Assembly (NCBI GenBank): GCA_033557465.1
Contig: CM066039.1
Location: forward strand, 395,889,440 to 395,953,439
Length of the DNA: 64,000 nucleotides
Direction: 5' to 3'
Origin: Ichthyophis bannanicus
Lineage: Eukaryota; Chordata; Amphibia; Gymnophiona; Ichthyophiidae
Positions within the stretch are counted from its first letter, which is position 1; each line of letters opens with the position of its first letter. Below are positions 55,386 through 64,000 of the stretch, one piece after another. The position numbers and the translations under genes are program-made. The notes under the pieces are model-generated. The model had not been told where the DNA came from, did no database searches, and worked only from the letters and a program-made list of their open reading frames with translations.

Positions 55386-57345
55386 GCTGTAAGCAGGCCC
55401 CTGGCTGGCTGCAGATAGCCTACACGTCACCTCACAGACAGTCTGCTGGTGTCAACAGGATAGGGTTAGGCCACCCGTACCCATGATGCACTGCACATGC
55501 AAATTAGCTGTCCGCAGATGGACACAAGATGGGGAATGCACCCCCACAGCACCTCGGCCCTGTTGGGGGAAGTGACCGGGTGCACCCACACAGCACCTTG
55601 GCCTAGTAGGGGGCAATGAGCGGGTGTTTGACTGGCACAGAGTAGCCACACACCGTTACATCGTGCGGGTACTGTGCTCACCCTGAGTGTGCAATGAGGT
55701 GGCCAGGACCAGGTCAACAACACCTGCCATGGCTGATGGAGGCCAAGCGGGCGTTCCAAAGCAGTGTTAATGTGTAAGATAGCTAGTTTCTGCACAAACA
55801 CCATGGATATCCGTGTCTGTCGCCATCAGGCACCCCCCCAGTGGCAAACATGGTCCCCATCAAGGGATCCACACTCTACCTCCCTGCAAAGGTGGCAGTA
55901 GAGGGCAACATCAACCCCAGTCCTGCTGAGGAACACCACCACCCACCCCCCCCCCCCCCCCCCCAGGCAGGCAGCTCCATACACAGCCATAACACAATAG
56001 CAGACAGACATAAGCCCAGGGTATGGTAAGCTGCACTCCACCACCAGATATTCCCCTGCAGCAAGCCAACAGCCACTGCACCCTGCAAGCCATTATAGCA
56101 AGACATTTACCAGCTACCAACAGTCTGCTGGTTAGTCCATAGTGCATGTTCCCAATGGAGATGCATGCACCCAGAACTGGGCTGTCTGCATACACAGCAA
56201 GCAGATAGATCAGTGACTGGGCCCCAAAGAGAAACCCATATCTATCACATGAGAGAACTACTATACAGCACTATGGGGGGGCCTAGCCATGCTGTGGTCA
56301 CTGCACAGTCAGGGTGAGCGTGATCCCCCAGAAGGACATGCTTTGGCCACCCTGTCTGTGTAGGTGGTGGCCGGACACTACAATATCCCAGCCAATGTCC
56401 CTGCCAGGGCCCTATGCCCAGTGCAGATGCATCCTGGCCACGCCACCCTGCCCTGGCTATACCCATGGTACCTTGCACCTCATTATGCACATTGACTGGC
56501 CAATACTGGCAACAGTGCTGGCAGTGCGGGCTGTTGAAGGGGCTTGCAGCCAACACCCACTGTATAGACAGACACACACTTCCACACCTCTGCCATCATG
56601 GTGCTACGATTGAGGGGGTAAGTAGCCTTGCCCACCAAACCGGTCCTGAGCACGGCAAGGCATGGATATGGTACGCATTACAGCTGGTGGTCACTCCCCA
56701 GGGTGGTAAGCACCGTCAGAGGCCAGGCCTGGAGCATGCCCCGCAAACACCTAACAGATTGTTTGGATGGGGTCAACTAGCAGTATGTACGTAACGTATG
56801 GATAACTGCCTGCCTGTGCTCCTAGCAAACGTCTCCGAGCTGTGTACCGTATACCTCAGGTGTAGGGTGACATTGGTAAGTTATGCAAGTGCTCGTTTTG
56901 GGTGCTGCATGCACGGTCCAATGTTCTGCCTTTCCAGGAGACATTGGCCAATGGGGCCTGTGGGTGTGGGTGTGTCTGCCCTTGATGGCTGCTGCTTTAC
57001 GGCACAGATTCCCAACTCCAGTCCAGGTTTGCATCACACTGTTCGGGTTTTCCTGCTATCCCTCATGAATATGCATGGGCTACATCTACATGCCATGGGG
57101 GTGGTGCATAGATATACAGCACAGGCATATGTATGAGTGTCAGCATGGAACCTGACTGGTGTGTGGCCCACCAGGACTGCATTTGGGTGATTCTGCTCTA
57201 GGTACTGCCCCTGTTCATGGTGTCTGTGCTCAGTGGGGTAAAAGATAGATGTCTTACCATTGCATATGTCCCTACCATGAAAGGTGTGTCCTTACTATCA
57301 CTGTTTAGTTGTGGGAAAAATATGTGGGCAGGATTGGCAGTAGCC

Positions 57346-57421
57346 CCAGCTGGGCTTTGAACCTGTGACCTTCTGTTCTTGTATGCATTGTCTGTGTGCA
57401 CTGCACCACTGTGTAGCCACA
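57346..57421 (-). other. tRNA-like module 4
   Basis: In reverse complement: tggctacacagtggtgcagt and aggttcaaagccc. It lies within the duplicated 57174-57425 segment. Confidence 0.5.
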
Positions 57422-57789
57422 GATTGGTTGGATTCCCTGGACTGTCCATGACTGTGGATCCGGCAGGACCTGTCTGTTGCAGTGGACTGTGCCAGCCTGC
57501 ACATGGCTAGACCTCTGTCTTCTGTGGTTAGCAGCCACTGCCCCCTGCACCACATGTACTTGTCCGCCAACATGCTGGCATGAACTTCTCTCAGAAAAAG
57601 CAGTTGACCTGATTGCAATGTGGCAGTATGGGACTGCATTTGGGGGACTTGGCTGTAGGTAATGCCCATTGTTGTGGTGTGTGTGCGGTGTTGGGTAAAA
57701 TATGGGTGTTTTCCCCATGCATACAGGGGTGTCTGCGCTATCTTTATTTAGTGGTGGGTAAAAATATAGGGACTGGGCTGGCAGGTGCC

Positions 57790-57865
57790 CCAGCTGGGTT
57801 TTGAACCTCTGCTCTCTGGTCGTAGAGGTAATGACTCTGTCCGCTGTACCACACTTTGGCCACAG
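57790..57865 (-). other. tRNA-like module 5
   Basis: In reverse complement: tggccaaagtgtggtacagc and aggttcaaaaccc. It is the counterpart of module 4 in the second duplicated segment. Confidence 0.5.
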
Positions 57866-58876
57866 AGACAGTGCAGCCCCTGGAGGCAGTAAGCCTGGCA
57901 GGATGGAGTCACAAACCCTGCTCTACGCAATTCTACTGTGGGCATATGCACCCTGTCTGGTGACAAACGTGCACATAAACCCCGGAAATGACCACGGAAA
58001 ATGTGGGACAAAATATCACCACGCTGGGCAACAGTGATATTAATGGGCAACCATAGCAAAAACTCCCAGGAAAGCTCCAATACGTGGCAATGTGTTTTGG
58101 AAGAGTCTCCTCTCAGTAGACCCTTCCAAAAGTCATTTCTTTTTTCTGGAGCTTTGCTGGGTGTGATTTCTGTATTTGCCCATCACTATAACTGTTCCCC
58201 AGCTGAATTACTATTTTTAATAGTTCTGTTGTGGTCAATTTCTATTTTTATTTTCACTTATGTGCTGTGCACATATATCACACTGCTCACGTTTTGCTGG
58301 TTTCCCCGGTTTTCCTGTACATTGCTGACGGAAATGGTTTCTCTTCCCTTTAAATGCTTTCTACCGCGAGTGTTTCACTCGCGGTAGTTTTACATGCAAA
58401 TTCGGGCCCGATACTGTGCGAGGAGCCTCTCCCCTCCCACTCTCCACCCATTGACCCCGTCCCTCCGCCCCTCGGGAGCCTTTCCTCCGCCCTCAGAATG
58501 CCTTTCCACGCCTCTATCGGACATTTGCGGGCCGGGTACTTTTGCGGGGCACGTTAGTGCGGCGCGCAATTGTGCGGGGCCCAAGCGCACTTGTGCGGGG
58601 CGTTTAAGAGCGTTTCTGAGCGTTTGAGTGCCGCGTTTCCGTGCGCTATTGTGCGGCACGCAATTGTACGGCTTTTAGTAAACATGCCCCTTAGTTTTTA
58701 GTTTTTACTAAGAGACGTTTTACACACTCCATACTGGTGGTTCCATTAGTGAGATTATAAATTATTGTAAAAGTAATTTTGTACCTTGAAGGTGGATAGG
58801 TTACATTGGGTTTTGTTTGTGGTTATATATAATTTGTAACCTTTTTGGTGATTTGTATTTAATGTTTTATGGGTAA

Positions 58877-59250
58877 GTTTCCTACATCTTCTTCAGTAAC
58901 GGATGAAGCAAAAAAAGTCATTCAGTCTCTCCGCTATGGTCTTGTTCCCTCTTTTTTACCTTTTACCTCTCCATCATCTAATGGTCCAACTGACTTTCTC
59001 GCAGGTGTTTTGTTATGAATATACTTGAAAAAGTCTTTATTATGTGATTTTGCTTCCACCCCAAGCTTTTTTTCAAATTCTCTTTCTCTGCCTTATCCAT
59101 TCCTTGCATCTAACTTGCCAGTACTTATGCTGTTTCCTGTTTTTGTCATTTGGCTCTTTTTTGTTATGGCGTTCTGATAACCTTTAATTAAGGAAGAATT
59201 ATTTATCCTCTGGTTTGACTTCATGCAACTGAAGGCATTATAAAAAAGAA
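58877..59250 (-). mobile_element. CR1-clade LINE, upstream part of the split copy
   Basis: On the minus strand the sequence corresponds to the endonuclease-RT linker of CR1 21587: VGPLDD (from tggtccaactgactttct), then the SVTEEDVG equivalent next to the breakpoint. It continues the copy at 53025-54118 in the same orientation. The upstream edge is uncertain. Confidence 0.75.
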
Positions 59251-59339
59251 AAGCACCCATCAGCAAATCAAGGGCGTGCTCGTTAGGAAAAAGGAAGCGC
59301 GGTGAGTGAGATTTGGGTTGAGTTAGTACATAAGTTTAA

Positions 59340-59720
59340 AGATCTAGGGCCCGATATTCTTCTGGTACGGCTATGCCCTGCTACGGTGCATAGCTGTCAC
59401 TGCCAACCTTTAACCCCTGATATTTAATACCAGGGTCATATGCGGCTCCAGCACTGAATATCCGGGGTCGGCGCACAGCCTCCGTAGCCGCAGAAGCTAA
59501 CCAGGTAGTGGCGATATTGAGCCGCTACCCAGTTAGCTCCTATGAGTAAAGCTAGGTCAGGGGTTCACTAACCGGGTAGGGGTGCAATATTGCTGCCGCC
59601 CACGACACGCCCTGATACTAAGCGGTTAGCATTGGGGCATGTAGTGACATTAATAGGGGATATTCAGGGTCACTTATACGGTTTACGGGTCAGTGAACTG
59701 TTTAAATGCCTTTGAATGTC
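59340..59720. mobile_element. Probable non-autonomous element fragment
   Basis: Starts agggcccgatattcttctgg and repeats words such as ctgatatttaatacc, gaatatccgg and ggggatattcagggtc, with taaccgggta and ctaaccaggtag. The style recurs at 35270 and 11890. No terminal inverted repeat was resolved. Confidence 0.4.
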
Positions 59721-60455
59721 GAGCTGCTAAGGTTCAAATTATAGCTGTAATTCTATCTGTCCCCAATTCAACACAGAGAAAAACACTTAAGAAAAATGAA
59801 GAAAAAAGATTAACTGAGGAAACCCAATATCACAAATAGGGGAGGATGGGAGATGAGGGAGGGGGGCCATAAGCGTTGGGGTTTGTAGAGGATTGGTGGG
59901 GGTGTATGTGGTGAGGGATGATGCAAGGAGAGGAGCCTTTCATCGATGGTGATGTGCAGTGTTATTTCAGAGCCTTTAGATCAGGGCCGCAGGTGGGATC
60001 GAATTTGGTGATTGTGAGAGCCATTGGGTGGACACTGGGCGGTTCTTTTATTTAAGTCCGACATTGGTCATTGGGGGGGGGAGGAAGGGGACAGCAAAAA
60101 CAGAACAATTTTTTTTTCTCTTTTTCTCTTTCTGTTATCGACACCAAGCGCTCCTCACAAACAATGTTGTAGAGTGTGTCGGTGCCTCCACACTCTGCAA
60201 GGAGGTTGCATATGTCTTGGGATACTATTGAGGTTATCCTTTGTACTGGTACAGGGGAGACAAAATGAGAAAATGATGGAAATGTGACGAGATGTTTGTT
60301 GTGCTATCTGGGTACATAAGAGGTTTGAGAAGTGTTTGTGCTGAATAAAATAGTTCAGACAGTAACTAACTGAGGAAAAGCAAACTTACGGCTGTGAAAC
60401 ACGCTGGAAAGGAGCGTTTACGGTAAAGACTCACCCTTGTGTTTCCCTCTTCCAG
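59721..60455 (+). other. End of the 24.5-kb intron
   Basis: Contains a G-run near 60077 and a T-rich stretch near 60106-60135, with no exon or element recognised. The acceptor gtttccctcttccag ends at 60455. Confidence 0.5.
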
Positions 60456-60653
60456 AAATGACTTTCTGAAAGAAATAAAGATTGTGTCCCGTCTGACTGA
60501 CCCAAACATCATTCGACTCCTGGGAGTGTGCATCCAAGATGACCCCCTCTGTATGATCACTGAATACATGGAGAACGGGGACCTGAATCAGTTCCTGTCC
60601 CAGCGTGAGATGCGCAGCCAATTCACAATTGCTAACAACATCCCGTCTGTGAG
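60456..60653 (+). CDS. ddr2l: DDR2-like receptor kinase, exon with alpha-C helix and hinge
   Basis: A 198-bp exon, phase 2 in (the split codon gives Arg) and phase 2 out (gtgag/gtgagc). It encodes [20 protein letters not shown], with the conserved glutamate of the alpha-C helix, then [18 protein letters not shown] and [13 protein letters not shown], covering the gatekeeper threonine and hinge of the ATP site. EIKI and [15 protein letters not shown] match DDR2; GVCIQDD is closer to DDR1. The exon ends in IANNIPSVR, a variable insert in the family. The catalytic loop and C-lobe must lie to the right of the window. Confidence 0.95.
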
Positions 60654-61139
60654 GTGAGCGCAGACAGCCCGGCTCCATTGCTTTGGACAGATCCAGTTCT
60701 AGTTTCACCTAATGCCAACCCAGTCTGCCCGAAAAATGCATCCAATGGTGGGGGAGGGGAATGAAGGCCGTTGCCACTTTTTCTAGCTTTTGGTTAAAGA
60801 TGTGACTGTTTTGAAAGCGCTGCCCTTTGCATAAGATGATCTGTGCTGCACGAGGGTGTAAACTGGCTGACTCCTGAAAAAAAAGGATTCATAGGTCCAA
60901 ATCCATTCAGCCTGAAAATGTGATTACTGATTTTTGCTATTGTTTTATGTAGTTAAAACTGTGTCTCTCTCTGCTACTGCTCTTCATGAAAGACATTGCA
61001 CTTGTGGAATATTCTGAACCGCCAATGTTTGGTAAAAATGTCTATTTTACCAAAACGATTATAAAAGCATTCCATTGATCTCGGCAGGAGAGAATGGATG
61101 GTTGATCAGGCTGTAAATATTTATAGTTTTTAATGTTGT
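60654..61139 (+). other. Intron after the last DDR exon seen
   Basis: Starts gtgagc. No element recognised before the L2-like fragment. Confidence 0.5.
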
Positions 61140-61725
61140 ACTCATATTTCCCCTCTTCTCAAGTCACTTCATTGGCTCCCTATCCATTTCTGCATCCAGT
61201 TCAAACTTCTCCTGCTGACCTATAAGTGCATTCACTCTGCAGCTCCTCACTACCTTTCCTCTCTTATCTCTCCCTACACCCCTCCTGAGGAACTCCGCTC
61301 TTCTGCATTCACTCTGCAGCTCCTCACTACCTTCCCTCTCTTATCTCTCCCTACACCCCTCCTTGGGAACTCCGCTCTTCTGGCAAATCGCTTCTATCTT
61401 TGCCCCTCTCTTCTACTGCCAACTCCAGACTTCAGTCCTTCCACCTTGCTGCTCCTTATGCCTGGAACAAACTACCTGAGTCTGTACGTCAGGCGCCTTC
61501 TCTGACCCTTTGCAAATCCAGGCTGAAAACTCACCTCTTCGCTGCCGCTTTTGGATCTTGGCTCACCTGATCTCCTTGTCTTTCCTTCCCCTTCCCCCTA
61601 GCTGTATCCCGTGTTTATAGATACTGTGTTGTCTGTCTTGACTAGATTGTAAACCCTGATGAGCAGGGACCGTCTCTTACATGTCTGTGCAGCGCTATAC
61701 AAATGCTCAGTAGTAGTAGTAGCAA
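61140..61725 (+). mobile_element. L2-like LINE 3' end with internal 77-bp duplication
   Basis: Encodes, with frame breaks, SLHWLPIHFCIQFKLLLLTYK, then APHYLSSLISPYTPP. After the duplication comes sequence for HLAAPYAWNKLPESVRQAP near 61440-61500. The tail ends tgtgcagcgctatacaaatg and (gta)n. The tail type differs from the aaccgc-type L2-like elements. The 77 bp at 61227-61303 are repeated at 61304-61380. Confidence 0.82.
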
Positions 61726-62540
61726 TAATGTGACAGTCCTATTGAAAGTGTCTTATTTTGTGTTTCTGGACTGATTTGGGTTTCTGTCTTAGCATCATTG
61801 GCGTTGTGCTCTGGTTCTGTGATGTGCTGTCCAACCGCTGATGTGATAGAAGTAGCACCTTGGTCTGCTGTGCCCTGCGTTTCTCCACTGCAGCCTGTAG
61901 AGAGGCCGAATGTTAGACGCGGAACTAGAATTCCCATTGGGCGCTCTCACGACTGTCTGCATTCTTCTGTGTGCAGAGAAACTTCCTAAAAGGCATTTTA
62001 TGTACATATAGTGGGAAATCCCTTTTTACAGTCACCCCCCCCCCCCATGTACATAGGTTTTCAATGGGGGGCAGAGTAGCTGGACAGGAGTGGGATTGGC
62101 CCTCAGGTACCTCCTTTATGAGACGTGTATATGGCACCTTCTCTCGGCACACAATTACCTCTGCGCTAGATTCACTCGCTGCTGTCTGCTTTATCTTCCC
62201 TGGGGTCATTTTATAAAGAGACAAATGCCCCTGGTGCCCTGATAAAATGGTCACCATCTTGGGCCCTGTTACGAAATCACCCTTTCCTCTGAGAGGCTGT
62301 TATCTAGGCTGTGCTTCAGGTACTGCCAGGACCCCACATTTCAAGTTTATTTAAAACTTGATGGACCACTCTTCTCAACAACAGAGTGGTTTACAAAAAA
62401 TATATTCAGCTTAAAAAAATTAATAAAAGATGTGCGTAATAAAGGCATATATGAAATTTATTTTCCCTGGAAATAAATGAAACTACTCAGAGCTTTGGGC
62501 CAACCCTATAGAGTTAAATGACTATCTCGATCTGTGAATT
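61726..62540. other. Intron sequence with a probable tail fragment
   Basis: A C-run lies at 62035-62045. At 62340-62430 caagtttatttaaaacttga then gtggtttacaaaaaatatat looks like a minus-strand SINE/LINE tail. Nothing else was recognised. Confidence 0.4.
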
Positions 62541-62542
62541 TT

Positions 62543-64000
62543 CTCCAGTAACAAGCAGGAAGTCAGCCCTCACATATGGTTGCCGGCACCAATGGAGCCT
62601 TTGCGGAAGCATCTCCCCAGCTTTCAAAGAAAGCCTTTGGGAGATGCCACCACGCATGTGTGGTCCCCTTCCCGCACAAGGGTGCCCTCTTACTCAGTCA
62701 TCTTTTTTCCGCGGAGCCCAACAGATGTCTATCTTAATTCCCTGGAAAAAGTTTATTTTATTGTGATTAAACTGGTTTTTCTTTCTCCAGTTGCACAGGT
62801 TCCTTTCCTGCCTTCAAGCTTGCTTGCCCCGGCATCGAGTCTCAGACCTGTTCTAGAATTTTTTTCCATCCACTCGCCGAGATACTTTTTCCCCCAATGG
62901 CCGGCGGGTTCAAAAAGTATGATTGGTGCACAAAAAACATGTTTCTCACCGATGCACATGATTGCTGCCTCCAGTGTCTAGAGGCTGACCATAACCCTGT
63001 GTAAAAATATGTCCATGAAGGCCATCCAGTGTCGTCAGTAGAAACAAGACGACATCTTGCACAGATCAGACTCTGCCCCAGTATCCCCAGTAGCCTCGCA
63101 CTCTAAGGCTCCGCATGGTTCCTCGGAGTTGCATAAAGCCCCCACAGCACCCGATTGGGTCCGCAGACACTCTGAAAGGGGTTTTGTGGGATGGGAACGC
63201 AAAAAGAAGAAGAAATCTTCGAGGACCTCATCCTGGGACTGGATGCAAGCCCCATGCAAAGTCCTAAAGCCCCGTGCAAAGTCCTAAAGCCCGCGGAGAG
63301 AACCCAAGGAGTCAGAGCGGGAGCAGCCAGTGAAGGTTCCACAAACAGACGCGGAGGCCTCCGGCAACAGGTCATGGACCCCCAAGGCCTGTCTCATCAA
63401 GGACTCTCTCTCCTCACCGATGCCAAACCTGGTGACCCCGGTGTCTGCGTCGAAGGCTGCAACTCCTGAGTGGGAAGCCAGGATGATGGCGCTGGTGCGA
63501 AGTGTTATTGCCTTTCTTGCCTCGCAGGAGGCATCGACACCTGACCCCGCTGGTGCGTACACCGAGACAATGGGGACCTTGCTCTTGAGGTCCCCTCAGA
63601 CTGCCGAGCTAATCCTTGTGAGTCTGGAGTCTCAAGTAGATCCTCGGCAAGGGTTTCGATCTCACTCCCATTCCTCAGGAGCCAGATCCTCCTCGGCGAG
63701 CACTTATTACTCCAGCCAAGCAGCCACCATGGGTCACCAGGGCCCTGACCCAGGTCCTGCATCCCAGGCACTGTTGCTCATCGAGTCCTTGACAGACTAC
63801 TCCTACTGGGAGTCAAAGGATGATGCATCCCTGGAGATGCGGAAGCACTGCGATCTCTCATCAGACCCCTCTCCCCCCAGTGCCGCAGTGTCGGTTCCTG
63901 CCCGAGGACTCATCGTTCCAAAAGCCTTGTCCCTCGCCACAGCATCAGAGGAGGACTCTCGCATGTAGGAACTCAAAATCCTCCAAAATGAGGCCCCTCC
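62543..64000 (+). mobile_element. DIRS-type retrotransposon F: terminal repeat and gag, runs off the window
   Basis: Starts ctccagtaacaagcaggaag. A gag-like frame begins at ATG 62897 (MAGGFKKYDWCTKNM, then DAHDCCLQCLEADH), the same cysteine cluster as 12866 and 37109. It is followed by a Ser-rich region with an open frame 63330-63968. The frame is interrupted by a stop near 63002 and by a duplicated phrase ccccgtgcaaagtcctaaag at 63250-63290. Confidence 0.75.

Larger units (their letters stand above)
54393..58690. mobile_element. Inner 4.3-kb inverted-repeat element with tRNA-like modules
   Basis: Starts ggggtctgtttactaaaca and ends ttttagtaaacatgcccc, a short terminal inverted repeat. Both ends continue into gtgcgg-rich sequence. 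The family is unidentified: TIRs of the form GGGGxxxxTTTACTAA occur in several DNA transposon groups of vertebrates. Inside are five tRNA-like modules, a 30-bp tandem repeat (54737-54870), a diverged 450-bp duplication and long C and G runs. Open frames reach about 160 residues, and none is recognised. It looks non-autonomous. Confidence 0.6.
54119..58876. mobile_element. Nested inverted-repeat element splitting a CR1
   Basis: Arms at 54121-54220 and 58720-58819 are reverse complements with about four mismatches in 100 (aaacaaaacc, tgtaacctatccaccttcaa, aattacttttacaataattt, gtatggagtgtgtaa). The CR1 reading resumes beyond them, with acgtttcc at 54111-54118 and aagtttcc at 58875-58882 as a possible 8-bp target duplication. 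The right side has about 57 extra bp outside its arm, so the true ends are unsure. The outer element alone is about 0.46 kb; the other 4.3 kb is a second insertion. No transposase is recognised. Confidence 0.65.

Overview
The window is vertebrate nuclear DNA and contains no prokaryotic feature. It holds six exons, all on the + strand and spliced at GT-AG sites, of one discoidin-domain receptor tyrosine kinase. They encode an extracellular stalk, one transmembrane helix, an NPxY-bearing juxtamembrane segment and the N-lobe of the kinase. Both ends of the gene lie outside the window. The protein is closer to DDR2 than to DDR1 along most of its length but mixes features of both, so I call it DDR2-like. 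The two introns that flank the short 35.8-kb exon are about 24.1 and 24.5 kb and make up most of the window. Many DIRS (tyrosine-recombinase) retrotransposons, CR1 and L2-like LINEs and tRNA-derived SINEs in long introns suggest an amphibian, perhaps a caecilian. The species is inference.

Layout. 1-6.5 kb: an L1-type endonuclease gene on the minus strand, partly amplified into a 120-bp in-frame tandem array. The array is interrupted by two CR1 copies with the same insertion junction, the second fused to an L2-like LINE. 7.3-11.6 kb: four DDR exons with SINEs between them. 11.6-35.8 kb: a nest of transposons (DIRS-A, CR1, L2-like, DIRS-B with a nearly complete CR1 inside it, DIRS-C, CR1), then a 50-bp minisatellite split by an L2-like LINE. 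35.8 kb: kinase exon. 35.9-60.5 kb: DIRS-D, DIRS-E (with its recombinase), a 41-bp minisatellite, SINEs, a purine-rich 36-bp minisatellite of almost 5 kb, and a CR1 split by a nested inverted-repeat element carrying five tRNA-like modules. 60.5 kb: another kinase exon. 61-64 kb: an L2-like 3' end and the start of another DIRS element.

Nearly all the long open frames are transposon genes, mostly broken, or by-products of minisatellites. The only host gene I can support is the receptor kinase. The points most worth checking are: a 3' stem-loop with compensatory changes shared by the L2-like LINEs and the SINEs; the nested element at 54.1-58.9 kb; the in-frame repeat expansion inside an L1 endonuclease gene; the CR1/L2 fusion at matching positions of the reverse transcriptase; and the gag-bearing DIRS-B with no recognisable pol.
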